NCBI GenBank assembly: GCA_963693365.1
Contig: CAVNZM010000029.1
Coordinates: 1-52,067, forward strand
DNA length: 52,067 bases
From: Amoebidium appalachense
Taxonomy: Eukaryota > Ichthyosporea
Direction: 5' to 3'
Shown here: piece by piece, positions 1 to 9,077 of the stretch
Layout of the letters: each line of letters begins with the position of its first letter
How positions within the stretch are numbered: the stretch's first letter is position 1
Notes under the pieces: model-generated
The model's input: only the letters and a program-made list of their open reading frames with translations
The model's database searches: none
What the model was told of the DNA's origin: nothing
Translations under genes and position numbers: made by a program

Positions 1-33
1 CAGGCTTCCTCTTTTTATTGGTACAAGTGCACA

Positions 34-303
34 ATGTGGCCTTGGGTAGTCGCGTCCGCCATCTCATTCGTCCTGTTCTGGTTGACGCTGATATCATGTG
101 ACGTTCATAGAATAAACAGATCACTGAAGCAAAAAACCGGGTCCCACCCAATACTGGACCCATTATGCGACAACTTCATGATTCGCTGGCTGTGGATACT
201 GTTGCCACTAATGCTTGCATATACATACACCACATCCACACAATTCACCGAGACGGAAACCGCACAGAAAATACTTTCAGGTGCTACACCCGTATCAACT
301 TGA
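34..303 (+). CDS. small two-segment membrane protein, hypothetical
   Basis: This 89-residue ORF starts at an ATG. It has a strongly hydrophobic segment at about residues 4-22 (it contains AISFVLFWLTLIS) and a second at about 50-63 (MIRWLWILLPLMLAYTY). The loop between them is hydrophilic and contains a cysteine. It would be a small integral membrane protein with both ends on the same side. I recognise no family. Its 3' end overlaps the 3' end of the opposite-strand ORF at 284-631 by 20 bp, a convergent arrangement. The window begins just upstream, so its promoter is mostly unseen. Coding status is inferred from the ATG and the membrane pattern only. Confidence 0.45.
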   Translation: MWPWVVASAISFVLFWLTLISCDVHRINRSLKQKTGSHPILDPLCDNFMIRWLWILLPLMLAYTYTTSTQFTETETAQKILSGATPVST

Positions 304-631
304 AACGACCCACCCCTTTGAAAGGTGGATCCCACCAGGGCTCTCGCTTGGCAATCACCACGACTTCCGGTACACGAGACTGTGTTTTTGTCAAAACACC
401 GACGAGTTCACCGACATTCCAACATATATCTGGAATCGACAGGCTGCTCGCCAACGCGTTCACAACAAAGCGGCTTTTTTGATCCACTCCACATACTTGT
501 GTAATCAAATCACTCGTCGCGGAAAGAACCACAGTCCCAGAGTGAGCACGCGCGCTGCGCAGCATGTTGTCTAACCGCCCGCGATCTCCCACGTACCAAT
601 AACACCCTGGGTTGTACACTTCCACGTCCAT
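284..631 (-). CDS. hypothetical protein (115 aa)
   Basis: The open frame extends upstream to a GTG at 676, but the first ATG is at 631, which I use as the start. The product is soluble-looking, with mixed hydrophobic and charged residues (for example CYWYVGDRGRL near the N-terminus and VPEVVVIAKREP near the C-terminus) and no clear membrane segment. I recognise no domain. It converges on the small membrane ORF at 34-303. AT-rich sequence with several TTTAT and TATCAATAT stretches lies upstream at about 680-720 and could hold its promoter. Support is moderate: the frame is open and its composition resembles neighbouring genes. Confidence 0.5.
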   Translation of the reverse strand: MDVEVYNPGCYWYVGDRGRLDNMLRSARAHSGTVVLSATSDLITQVCGVDQKSRFVVNALASSLSIPDICWNVGELVGVLTKTQSRVPEVVVIAKREPWWDPPFKGVGRFKLIRV

Positions 632-829
632 TTCACAAGGAAAAAGATTAAATTGACACGACTGACCAACGATCACTGGGTTTTATTGTTTATCAATATA
701 CAAATGACATTCCTCCAAAAATAGCGGATACAGTGCCACCGGTGACCAGTCACCTGCATTTATTAGGACGAAACCCACAAGACCCCAAGCGGGCCTGTCC
801 GCGGAGGACAAATCCACGGCAAGCCGTCT

Positions 830-1708
830 TCAAAGTGCGTGTCCTACATGGCCTGAGTTGTTCCACGGTGTCGGTCCTCTACGCAGGCTGCGAGGCAGGC
901 CGAAGAACTCGGTTGTGCGGTTGCGGGCGTGGACGGTGTCCAACACGGCGTCCCTTAGCGGCAGACCCGCGTTCTCGACCTGGACGTTGACCCGCTCAAA
1001 GAACGGGTCGAGCCACTCGGAGGCCCAGTCGTCAAGCGCGGTGGTGAAGTCTTGAGCGGCCACAGCGCCGGGGGCCATCGAAACGGGGGCACCGTGCTCG
1101 ATCCCGACGCGGTAGGCACCCTCTTGCAGGGTGGACGGAGGCGCGGCAGGGGATGGGGTAGTGCATACGACGTTCTCAAACAGGAGGCTGGGCATGACCC
1201 AGTAGGGTTTCCTGGAGATGGCAGGCGCCACACCATCGACTTCATCCAAGTTGGGATCCCCAAAAACGTTCCAGAAAACCCATCCGTCTCTGGTCGGCTT
1301 GGTGGCGTATACGGGGGGCCGTCGTTCACATCTGTAACCATACCCCATGCCGGCCTCGCTGTCGCTGAGCGTGGTCACGGTGTTGAATTCATAGTAGTAT
1401 TCGCTGAGGGTCGGGTCGGTAACGGGGTGTCCGGGCTTGTACAGTTTGATGTAGCCGCGCATGGAACGTTCGTCGCGCTCATAACGAGTCATGCCATTTA
1501 CACCAACACTCTGGACACTGATCTGTCCGTTTGACAGAATGGGAATAGCCACCCTGTGTGCGTGGTCCCATCTCGACTCAATTAGGCACGACCAATCCCG
1601 GCCATCGGCCGTGGATTCTGTAACGCATTCAAATTTGCGGTCTAGGTACCTCGTGAGCTCGTCCTCCGTGGCGATGCGGGTCAGTTCCATGCGCACCGGC
1701 ATTTTCAT
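830..1708 (-). CDS. hypothetical protein, paralogue of the gene at 18151-18981
   Basis: The protein has 292 residues and starts at an ATG at 1708. It is clearly paralogous to the plus-strand gene at 18151-18981. Both share an N-terminal RI(A/T)TEDEL motif, a central T(R)DGW(V/I)FWN block, a (K/R)PYWVMP(S/A)LLFE block, HGAPV(S/P)M, and a C-terminus ending GHVGHAL or GDVGHAL. No membrane segment or catalytic motif stands out. The conserved tryptophans and the PYWVMP core suggest a compact globular domain. The upstream region carries a TATA box and a cluster of CCAAT boxes, so it is probably expressed from a strong host-type promoter. Function unknown. Confidence 0.85.
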   Translation of the reverse strand: MKMPVRMELTRIATEDELTRYLDRKFECVTESTADGRDWSCLIESRWDHAHRVAIPILSNGQISVQSVGVNGMTRYERDERSMRGYIKLYKPGHPVTDPTLSEYYYEFNTVTTLSDSEAGMGYGYRCERRPPVYATKPTRDGWVFWNVFGDPNLDEVDGVAPAISRKPYWVMPSLLFENVVCTTPSPAAPPSTLQEGAYRVGIEHGAPVSMAPGAVAAQDFTTALDDWASEWLDPFFERVNVQVENAGLPLRDAVLDTVHARNRTTEFFGLPRSLRRGPTPWNNSGHVGHAL

Positions 1709-1905
1709 AACACAGAATGTTCATGTGAAATTGGAAATGCGAACTGGTGGCCTGTTCTTGTGTGGTAAGCTTTTATACCGGATGTCGCGCAAGCATCAAG
1801 CCAATCAGATCACACCCGTCAACCAATCAAGAACCAATTAAAGAGCAAACACAAGATCCACCAATCGGAAATCAGAAGTCACATCCAAAGACCTTGCACC
1901 AATCA
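1709..1905 (-). promoter_or_regulatory. CCAAT-cluster plus TATA promoter of the 830-1708 gene
   Basis: Read on the minus strand, a GGTATAAAAG TATA box lies about 65 bp upstream of the ATG (plus-strand 1771-1779). Upstream of it are at least five ATTGG motifs, seen on the plus strand as CCAAT near 1800, 1821, 1831, 1859 and 1895. The same layout recurs before other genes here. The promoter role is inferred. Confidence 0.7.
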
Positions 1906-1939
1906 AAGCCACAACATCCCCCCTGATCTGTCGCGCTGC

Positions 1940-2230
1940 CTAGTTCTCTTTATTTTCCATGGGCGGCTCCGGCTCGTCATCGGGTTCTAACATCCTTTGC
2001 ATGACAATCGCGGTCATGGCCTGGTTCTTGGGCACCCAGTGCTTGAACCCGCACTTCCGCGCGAGCTCGTCGGGCAGGTCGATGTAGCCCTTGTCCGCGA
2101 GCTCCCTGGCGTAGCGCTGCTTCTCGCGCTCGGTGAGGCGTTGCGTTTCCTCTGTGGGGACAACCGTGGCCTGGATGACGGGGGCCTTGCCTGGCTCCTC
2201 CTTGAGCTTGTATTCCCAGCGATACGCCAT
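1940..2230 (-). CDS. hypothetical charged protein (96 aa)
   Basis: This small, highly charged protein starts at an ATG at 2230. It has a central helix-prone stretch rich in Arg, Glu and Lys (TEREKQRYARELADKGYI), then a possible LPDELARKCGFKHW motif, and an acidic C-terminal tail (EPDDEPEPP). There is no membrane segment. A polyadenylation-type AATAAA sits inside the last coding codons (plus-strand 1949-1954). It lies downstream of, and in the same orientation as, the gene at 2346-3296. Function unknown; a small regulatory or virion protein is possible but unsupported. Confidence 0.65.
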   Translation of the reverse strand: MAYRWEYKLKEEPGKAPVIQATVVPTEETQRLTEREKQRYARELADKGYIDLPDELARKCGFKHWVPKNQAMTAIVMQRMLEPDDEPEPPMENKEN

Positions 2231-2262
2231 ACGTGTGGCACCAATAAAAATACAAACAGACG

Positions 2263-2268
2263 TTTATT
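2263..2268 (-). terminator. AATAAA polyadenylation-type signal after the 2346-3296 gene
   Basis: Minus-strand AATAAA lies about 80 bp past the stop of the gene at 2346-3296 and overlaps the upstream region of the next gene. It is one of several AATAAA motifs near gene ends here. Confidence 0.5.
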
Positions 2269-2345
2269 GAGTTTGTGTGTTGTGAAGGCGGGGGCCAGCC
2301 CCGCGTGTGTGTAGTTAAATGTACATGGTGTGTGTGCGTGTGTGG

Positions 2346-3296
2346 TCAAGCCTGCGGCGCGCGTGCAAACAGGCCGTGTGCGACCTCGTAGAACTGGGCC
2401 GTTTCACCGACCCTCCACTTCTCGCCGGCGAGCTCGACGACGACGGTATCGGACGTGATGGGGGTGATGAGGCGCGGACGAGGCGCGCACTCCGTGTCCA
2501 AGGAGACGCTTGCAAAGCCCTCCATGACTAGGAAGGAGGGGTGTTCGGGAAGGCACATGCCGCGGACGCGCGGGTGGTAAGGACTTGCAACGATCCAGAC
2601 GATGCACAGGTGGCGCAGCCTGCACAGGGTGCGGATAGCGCGCATGAACGACGCGGTCCATACTGCGCGGACAGCGACCAGGGTCTCCATGTCGTAGGCG
2701 CGCCACGGGGTGAAGTGGTTCGTCATGGTCAGGCGCTGGACTGCGCGGATGAAGAGCACGGGGGGCGCGGGGTCGGTGTAGGTGTCCTCGTCGTCGCTGG
2801 GCAGGTCGGTGTCGACGTGTGTGATGCGCACGGTCTTGCAGTTTGAGATGCGACCGCGGACGAAGCACGCGGACAACTGGACGGCAGAGGCGTTCGCGAT
2901 GACGCCCTCGATGAACAGGTCACCGTAGAAGGTGACATCGACGGTCTCGAGCGCCGTGCAGGCGTCGAAGCCCACGAGGTGCAGTGCGGCGTCGGCCTCG
3001 AAGAGCTCTGACCTGTTGAGTTGGATCAGACGGTCGCCCTTCTCCGACTGGTCGTCCCATGCGCTCGTTATGCACAGGTGGCGGAGGCCGGGGGGCAGCT
3101 TGACGGTGATGGACTGGTTCAGATCGCGTGAGAAGAGGGCTACGATGTCCAGGGTGATCACCTCCATGGCGCTCCTGGTCGAGAAGTCGATCATGACGGT
3201 GGGGTGGAACAGGTGCGCCCTGATGTTGGCTTCGAGGTCTGGGTTGTCGACCTCCTCCTTGAGCAGAAAGTACGGTGCCTCGGTGATAAGCGCCAT
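2346..3296 (-). CDS. hypothetical protein, possibly leucine-rich-repeat-like
   Basis: I take the ATG at 3296 as the start, giving 316 residues. The frame is open upstream, but that part lies in the CCAAT-rich promoter zone. The sequence alternates short hydrophobic strands with polar segments (for example LRHLCITSAWDD, ALETVDVTF, CKTVRITHVDTD, LRHLCIVWIVA), a rhythm like irregular leucine-rich repeats or F-box-associated solenoids. This is a pattern impression, not a motif match. An acidic loop (SDDEDTYTD) sits near residue 180. No signal peptide or membrane segment is evident. Function unknown. Confidence 0.75.
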   Translation of the reverse strand: MALITEAPYFLLKEEVDNPDLEANIRAHLFHPTVMIDFSTRSAMEVITLDIVALFSRDLNQSITVKLPPGLRHLCITSAWDDQSEKGDRLIQLNRSELFEADAALHLVGFDACTALETVDVTFYGDLFIEGVIANASAVQLSACFVRGRISNCKTVRITHVDTDLPSDDEDTYTDPAPPVLFIRAVQRLTMTNHFTPWRAYDMETLVAVRAVWTASFMRAIRTLCRLRHLCIVWIVASPYHPRVRGMCLPEHPSFLVMEGFASVSLDTECAPRPRLITPITSDTVVVELAGEKWRVGETAQFYEVAHGLFARAPQA

Positions 3297-3763
3297 TCTT
3301 GTGTCGGTTCCCGTGTTTGCCCGGTGCGATTCTTGGAGCCATTTTAATGGCCGTTGCCGCTTGGGATACGATGACGTCATCGCCCAATGGCGATTTCCGC
3401 CCAAGAGCGCCCATCCAATCAAGGACGTCCACGAGCACCCACCCAATCGGGAGGTGTCGTTACGTCATCATACCCGAGCCCGAAGATCCTGCGGACTTCC
3501 AGAGCACGGTGCACGTACGTACGTTCTCCAGAGCGTCCAATACAACCCAAACCAACGCGTGAGGAACCATGTGCTGTTGCCCGGATACGAAGCTAATTTT
3601 GAGTCGGCTTCGCCGACCGTCTTGAGCCATCCAACATTATCCTTGGTCGAGCAGTAGAAAGACTTGCATTTCGGTTCTGCGACGCACGCAGTCTTCACTT
3701 CGTCCACCGACCCTTCATCGACCGAATATCCCTTCCGGCGTGCCCGTCATCCAATCGCTGCAC
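3297..3763. other. 467-bp intergenic region with CCAAT boxes and a gene remnant
   Basis: The first 150 bp carry CCAAT motifs near 3384, 3413 and 3441, in the orientation expected for the minus-strand gene starting at 3296. The rest contains an ATG-less minus-strand frame (3468-3707, listed separately) and, near 3751-3772, CCAAT and ATTGG motifs next to the lectin gene's 3' end. Confidence 0.5.
3468..3707 (-). pseudogene. possible remnant of a Cys-rich PAN/apple-like domain
   Basis: An open frame with no ATG encodes a stretch with the spacing ACVAEPKCKSFYC followed by GWLKTVGEA. The C-x5-C-x4-C pattern plus a G-W-L-K-T motif resembles PAN/apple-like modules that often accompany lectins. No start codon lies in frame; a TGA lies 17 codons upstream of the GTG. 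The end of the frame looks noncoding. It sits directly downstream of the B-lectin gene, so it could be a detached 3' module of that gene or a decayed neighbour. Low confidence. Confidence 0.3.
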
Positions 3764-4521
3764 CTAATTGGGTCCGGACACCGGCCGGCCCGACTGCCAG
3801 AGCACAGTTCCGTCGGCGTCGCGCACGTAGGCGACACCGTCGTTCTCGATTGTCAGGATCGCCGTGCCCAGCTTCCCCTTGCGGTAGGTGTTCGACGCCC
3901 ATATGACCGCACCCTTTGCGTCGTACACCACCAGATTGTTGTCCTCCTGCATGACGAGAGAGTAGGGCGCGGTACCGTTGTTGGTCTTGTTGTGTGCCCA
4001 GAGGATCTTGTTGCTGCCGCGTTCGGCGACTATGGTGTTCCCATCTCTCTCCTGCACCAGTTTGTACCGACCGTCGGGCGACACGATCGCCTCATAGGAT
4101 GTGCTGGACCCCACGATCTTTTTGCCGCTTCCCACCATGCTACTGGCTGGTGGCTCCTCCTTCTTCACGACAGCGGTGGGGGCGTTGGGACAGGAGGGAC
4201 AGTCGGGGCACTTCTCCTTGGGGGGGCAGGTCGGGCAGGTCGGGCACGTGGGGCACTTTGTGGGGGCCAGGGTGGGGCACGTCGGACAGGTGGGGCAATC
4301 CGGGCACTTCAGTTTTCGGGGGGGCAGACCGGACAGCTGTTGCATAAGCCGCAGGGGCGCCTGCACTTGAGGGTGGTGATGTAGCGGTAAAAGCGGGGCC
4401 GGTTGACGTCGTACACGACGAGGAGGACGAACAGGGCACACAGGCACCACACCCACGTAGACACACTGGGGCGGCGGGGGAAAACCTGTGACGGGGGCAA
4501 GTCCATTTGGTAGACCCACAT
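3764..4521 (-). CDS. membrane-anchored B-lectin with CPxC repeats (frame broken)
   Basis: The likely start is the ATG at 4521 (alternative 4506). The first part encodes a hydrophobic transmembrane segment (WCLCALFVLLVVYDV), then cysteine pairs. A frame break occurs at a seven-base G run (plus-strand 4318-4324). The downstream frame continues the cysteine-rich stalk with repeated C-P-x-C units (KCPDCPTCPTCPT and similar). A bulb-type mannose-binding B-lectin-like domain follows, with SPDGRYKLVQERDGN, YSLVMQEDNNLVVYD and LTIENDGVAYVRDADG. The QEDNNLVVY block is close to the QxDxNxVxY sugar-binding signature. It is probably a virion or cell-surface carbohydrate-binding protein. The break is more likely an indel error than true inactivation. 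Confidence 0.75.
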
Positions 4522-4551
4522 GAAAATCGCACACAGTCCTGTTTGGCAAGC

Positions 4552-4557
4552 TTTATT
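4552..4557 (-). terminator. AATAAA overlapping the stop codon of the 4553-4960 gene
   Basis: The minus-strand AATAAA contains the TAA stop codon of the gene at 4553-4960 (reading AAA TAA AGC). It is a compact gene end. Confidence 0.5.
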
Positions 4558-4960
4558 TGAGCGGCTCGCGGCGCAGCGCGGATGCCACGCGGGCAGTCCA
4601 GGCGCACCTGCCACGCAAGTTCGCGGCGAAGGCCTGATATGGAAGCGTCTGTGAGAACCACTCGCCCTTGTTGACGTCCCAGTAGCGGAGCCCGTTGTTC
4701 TTCGATATGTGGACCCGGGGACAGCTGCGGCAGTCCGGAACGGTCTCGCTGTCAGCGTCGAAGCCCTCGGCGAGGTACTTGTCGTACAGCGCCTGTCCGC
4801 ACGCGATTGCGTCGCAGCCCGCGTAGGGTCCAGGGTCGGGCAGTGGACGACCTTCCATGGCCGCACGCACCGACCGCCACACCGACGCCGCCTGGTGCCG
4901 AGCCGCGATTGCAGCAAACGTGAGCGCGCATAGGACACACACAACCAGTACCAGATACAT
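4553..4960 (-). CDS. membrane or secreted Cys-containing protein (135 aa)
   Basis: The start is the ATG at 4960. The N-terminus is a strong signal peptide or membrane anchor (MYLVLVVCVLCALTFAAIA). The remainder is a small ectodomain with paired cysteines (GCDAIACG, DCRSCP) and aromatic residues (GLRYWDVNKGEWF). Four closely spaced cysteines suggest a disulphide-bonded domain. It lies just upstream of the B-lectin gene in the same orientation, and the two may work together in the viral envelope. No family recognised. The stop codon is embedded in AATAAA. Confidence 0.7.
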   Translation of the reverse strand: MYLVLVVCVLCALTFAAIAARHQAASVWRSVRAAMEGRPLPDPGPYAGCDAIACGQALYDKYLAEGFDADSETVPDCRSCPRVHISKNNGLRYWDVNKGEWFSQTLPYQAFAANLRGRCAWTARVASALRREPLK

Positions 4961-5006
4961 CACTGTGAGACACCAGCATTACGTCCAACCCCAAGACCGC
5001 GAGCGG

Positions 5007-5905
5007 CTATTTGATCCCAACTAGGACGGTGAAGCGACCGCCGACCCTGTACCCCATCTCATCCACGACGGCCACGCGCAGCCCCTCGATGTGCTCGAGC
5101 GACGTGGCGAGCTGCGGCGACGCCTGTAGGTCTTCGCTGATGCCGCAGGCGGCGCCGTGGACACCCGCGGACACGATGCGGCCCTGCAGGCTTGTCTCGC
5201 CGTGCATGACCGTGACCAGCAGCGCGCCCCGAGGCGCCAGGGGAGGCGTGGACCCGACGATGCACTGGATGTTGTCTGCGGCGCAGGGAAGCTGTTGGTC
5301 GCCTTCGGCCACGGGGGCGTGGTCGCGGCCGTCGAAGTACCTTGCAAGCGGGGGCAACCCGCTGGTGAGGCTGTGACTGACGTGGCCGCCGACCTCGAAA
5401 CCCAGGACGCGCGCAAGGCCGCGTGGGACATCGAGGGTGAACGTAGGGACAGTTGCATATGGGGCCCAGTGCTTGACGACGTCGGGTGTGAGTGTCTTGT
5501 GGTGGTGGATGCTGATGACCAGGCGATCGGGAATCGCCAGCTGCGACGGGGACATAAACGAGTAGAGCGTGTGGTGGAACGGCCACTTGAAGCGGTTGTG
5601 GGGGTCACGCTCGTTTGCCAGCTCTCGCCATGCCCAAGGGTTCTCCCGATAGTGTATCTGCGCCAGCTGCAGCACCTCGTGGGCCAGGTGATCGGCGGGG
5701 CCCGAAGTGCGCGGCGCCCACCTGTCCTTTGCGAGGAAGTCTTCTTGGCGGGTCCATGCCTCGCCATTGCGCTCGGCGGCGGCCTTGATGACGGCCGTGT
5801 GTGTGACCTTTGCGTAGTACGGGACTGCATCCGGGAACACGTCGAGGAGGTCTGCGATGTCATCGATGTTATACGAGGGCTTGTAGCAATCGGCGATGGC
5901 CTGAT
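5007..5905 (-). pseudogene. 3' part of a viral gene interrupted by the retrotransposon
   Basis: This frame is open from the left target-site duplication (5901-5905) to the stop at 5007. Its 5' part lies on the far side of the retrotransposon (14143-14607). Removing the element and one copy of the 5-bp duplication keeps one uninterrupted frame of about 452 codons, so the gene was intact before insertion. This portion has aromatic- and His-rich stretches (ENPWAWRELANERDP, LVISIHHHKTL) and a glycine-rich C-terminal part. I recognise no family. The insertion should abolish the full-length product unless the element is spliced out or only some genomes carry it. Confidence 0.8.
5901..5905. repeat. 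target-site duplication, left copy (CTGAT)
   Basis: CTGAT immediately precedes the left LTR and is repeated exactly after the right LTR at 14143-14147. A 5-bp duplication is typical of Ty3/gypsy integration. Confidence 0.95.
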
Positions 5906-6515
5906 TGTAAACAGTTGAACTAGTTGGGATAAGGCAGAGAACAACTGAATCAGAATAAAGACAGAGAACGGGTAGTAAGGCACACGCGGCCAGGTTACTA
6001 TTTAATGTGCTCGTTCAGAGTGATCCCCCGTACTGGGACGGCTTGTTTATATAGCCCCCAGGTTCCGGATCATCTGGATGGGTGGCATTGATGCCTTCGT
6101 GACTTCTGACCAGTCAGAAGAGTGCGGTCGTTTTTATGTGCACACAGTGCACCAATAACATGAAGCTAACTAAAAGGATAACTTTGTGGCAAATGATTGG
6201 TCAATACTTAAGCCCGTTTAGGTTTATGCAACTGGGTCTGATTTCCTTATTGGTTCCGTTCGTTTAGCTATAGATGTCGCCTCCGTAGTGGATGAGACTT
6301 GCATTCCTATCCTAGCGGTTCTCGAATTCTATTGGTTCATACTGACTGCACGGCCACTGCATATTGCCGGCGCCGCGGCTCAGTCGTGAGCCGCAGCCCG
6401 CGGCTGTCGCGTGTGATATTGATCTGATCATATGTACACAATATCTACGTGATCACTATGATATGTACAGTATATTCGTAATAGTAAACATGTACGGCGT
6501 GTACAGATGTTTACA
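5906..6515 (-). repeat. 3' LTR (610 bp)
   Basis: It begins TGTAAACA and ends TGTTTACA, forming an 8-bp terminal inverted repeat. It appears identical to 13533-14142 over its whole length. It contains a TATATAA box (plus-strand about 6046-6053), several CCAAT motifs and a GC-rich perfect hairpin at 6375-6394 (8-bp stem, 4-nt loop). Confidence 0.97.
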
Positions 6516-6529
6516 CTCCCCCCCTTCTC
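6516..6529 (-). other. polypurine tract
   Basis: On the sense (minus) strand this is GAGAAGGGGGGGAG, directly abutting the 3' LTR. That is where an LTR retrotransposon primes plus-strand DNA synthesis. Confidence 0.85.
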
Positions 6530-6580
6530 GGGAGCCTGGTGGTATGGTCTGGAGACGGTAAACCACCAGGCTGAGGGAAG

Positions 6581-9034
6581 TTAGCGACGTCGGCGCTTCT
6601 TTCGTGCGGGCTGGCTGGCAGGGCCGGCCACCAAAGTACCTAGGTAGTCTGTGAGTGCTCCTGCGGCTGTGTCTTGCAGGCCGGAGTGAGGTTCCCAGGT
6701 GTCGTTCTTAGCCGTGTACCCTTTCCAACAAACTTTGTAAAGGGCTTGGGCAGTTGCCGAGTCGTACTTGTGGGCAATAATTTTTGCCACTTCGAAGGTG
6801 GGGGTGGGTGAATCTTGCGGACCAGAGTCGGCTGGCGTCATATCAACGTCGTCACGGGGAAAATACGGCTTCAAGTGACGTGCGTGTGCTCGAACGGTGT
6901 CCGTTGACCCAACCCGCTGAATTTCGTAAGACATGGGGGCGTCGGTAACGCGCCGCAGGACGCGATACGGACCTTCCCATTTAGGTCTGAGTGCCGTGGG
7001 TAGACTGTGGTCGGTGGTGGAGTCTGTGACTGCTTTCAACACCAGACCCTCGAGTTCTGTGGGTTCACGAGCATTTTTGTTAGCCGTGATTTTACTACGA
7101 CGGGCAGCTTCAGACATAATTCGTGTGACTGTTTGCCGGGCATACTGCACTCGTTGCAGTAGTTCTCGACGGTATTCCTCCGTCTCCATCCCACATGAAG
7201 CCGCAATTGGGGGGCGGGGGGGCTCGACCGGATCTCTGCCATAAAGCATGAAGAATGGCGTGTCCCCCAAGGAAGAGTGGTAGGCGGTGCGGTAGGAAAA
7301 CAGTACTTGCGGTAAGTAGTCAATCCATTCGTGGTGTTTATCCTGCACGAGAGTGGCAAGAATATTCTTAAGTGTGCGATTGAATCGCTCTACGGCACCA
7401 TTGGTCTGGGGGCTGTAGGGACTTGCAAAAGTTCGTTTTGTAGCCAACACTCGACAGACATCTGTGACCAACATAGCTGCCAAATTCGCGCCGTTGTCTG
7501 ATACTAAAAATTCCGGACGACCGTGACGGCAGTAGATGGAGTCTTCGAATGCCTTTGCCACATCTTCGGCTGTGGGTGTTTTGTGAAATAAAATCACTTC
7601 CGGCCAGCGAGTGAAGAGGTCGAGAAACACCAACAGGGAAACTCTGAGATCAGATTTCGTAGGCATCTCAGTAATGTCCATAGACACGTATTGAAAGGGA
7701 TAGGTGGGGATAAAACCATCGTGAATTCGTAGTTTCTTTTGCATTCGGGGTGTCTTCCGGTATTGACAGGCTTTGCATGTGGTTACCCACTGCACCGAGT
7801 CTTGCCATACACGTGGCCACCATGCTATCTGGGTAACACGGTGGAAGGTGCGTGCTGCGTCGAGGTGACCTGCGGTTGGGGCGTCGTGACATGCGGCCAA
7901 AACGAGGCGCACAAGCGTAGACGGCACCCAAATTCGTGGTTCCTTGCTGGGTTTGCGGGGGCCACGCTGTTCTAGGACCCACACATACACAAGGTCATTG
8001 TCTATGGTGCAGCGACTAGCTTCCATCGCGATTTCGTTGCCAAATAATTCGTAGCCCGGTGCTTTTTCCAGGTAGGCCCTGACTTTCGCAATGTGTTTAT
8101 CAGCCTTCTGTGCTGACACATACTGTTCATAGGTGGGCATTCGTCCATCCGCTTTTGGGGGAATAAATTCTGGCGGCGTGGTATTAGGTTTCGTGGGTTC
8201 AGCTGGGGGTGGGTGGGTGGCAGCTTGTGCCGTCGCTGCGGCGGAGCGTGTTACCGCAAACACCGTGGACGAGCCCGAGACTGTGCCGATCAGTGAGGGG
8301 TATGTCAGCTCAGTATCTTCGGGTCCTGGTTGCGCATTTTCTTTAGATGGCCGAGAGAGTCCATCAGCATTGCTGTGGTGTTTGCCCGCCCTGTGCTGAA
8401 TTTCGTATGTGTATGCGGAAAGCGCCATTTGCCAGCCTGCAACAACAGGTTCCGGTGCATCGCCGGTAGACAGAATGCGCGTCAAGCTGGAGTGGTCGGT
8501 TCGTAACAAGAAAGGAGCCCCATAGGTGTAAGCGCGAAATGCTTTGCACACAGCCCAATACACACCTAAGGCTTCCCTTTTATTCGCCGCATAATTTCGT
8601 TCACTCTTAGAGAGTGTTCTGCTAGCATAAGCTATGGGTCGTTCTTTGCCGTCATCACCTACCTGCGAAATCACTGCGCCCAGAGCATACTGTGAAGCAT
8701 CTGAGTCAACAATAAAAGGTTTGGTGAAATCGGGGTGAGCAAGCACAGGTGCATTAATTAACGCATTCTTAAGGGTATCGTATGCTTTCTCCTGTTCCGT
8801 ACCCCACACCCATGCAGCATTTTTCTGTGCTTTCTTTTTCGTGGCCAAAATAGCTGCAGAATCGGCGTGCAAATTTTTTGCTTCGTCTTTTCGTTGTTTT
8901 GCGCTGCCGTTGCGTTTGGCGGGTTTCGTAGAGGGGGGCATTTTTGCGTGAATTCGTTTTAGTAATTCTGAATCCTCCTTCGAGGTGCCCAGCATTCGCG
9001 TGAGTGGTTCAGCCGTATGGCTGAAATCGTCCAC
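6581..9034 (-). CDS. pol: retrotransposon Pol: RNase H, integrase, chromodomain
   Basis: This frame of about 817 codons carries the second half of Pol. RNase H motifs are visible (PFIVDSDASQYALGAVIS, NKREALGVYWAV, LLRTDHSSL). The integrase follows: an H/H then C-x2-C zinc region ending TTCKACQYRK, then the catalytic triad in SMDITEMPT, VSDNGANL and GAVERFNRTL. The C-terminus holds a chromodomain (IIAHKYDS, YKVCWKGYTAKNDTWEP), which in chromoviruses guides integration to particular chromatin marks. The protein ends in a basic RKKRRRR tail. The frame is open upstream to about 9100, where a five-base T run separates it from reverse transcriptase. It is not an independent gene. Confidence 0.93.
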   Translation of the reverse strand: MDDFSHTAEPLTRMLGTSKEDSELLKRIHAKMPPSTKPAKRNGSAKQRKDEAKNLHADSAAILATKKKAQKNAAWVWGTEQEKAYDTLKNALINAPVLAHPDFTKPFIVDSDASQYALGAVISQVGDDGKERPIAYASRTLSKSERNYAANKREALGVYWAVCKAFRAYTYGAPFLLRTDHSSLTRILSTGDAPEPVVAGWQMALSAYTYEIQHRAGKHHSNADGLSRPSKENAQPGPEDTELTYPSLIGTVSGSSTVFAVTRSAAATAQAATHPPPAEPTKPNTTPPEFIPPKADGRMPTYEQYVSAQKADKHIAKVRAYLEKAPGYELFGNEIAMEASRCTIDNDLVYVWVLEQRGPRKPSKEPRIWVPSTLVRLVLAACHDAPTAGHLDAARTFHRVTQIAWWPRVWQDSVQWVTTCKACQYRKTPRMQKKLRIHDGFIPTYPFQYVSMDITEMPTKSDLRVSLLVFLDLFTRWPEVILFHKTPTAEDVAKAFEDSIYCRHGRPEFLVSDNGANLAAMLVTDVCRVLATKRTFASPYSPQTNGAVERFNRTLKNILATLVQDKHHEWIDYLPQVLFSYRTAYHSSLGDTPFFMLYGRDPVEPPRPPIAASCGMETEEYRRELLQRVQYARQTVTRIMSEAARRSKITANKNAREPTELEGLVLKAVTDSTTDHSLPTALRPKWEGPYRVLRRVTDAPMSYEIQRVGSTDTVRAHARHLKPYFPRDDVDMTPADSGPQDSPTPTFEVAKIIAHKYDSATAQALYKVCWKGYTAKNDTWEPHSGLQDTAAGALTDYLGTLVAGPASQPARKKRRRR

Positions 9035-9077
9035 AAATATTCGATAATATGAAAATAACCCGAGGTCACTTCGTAGC

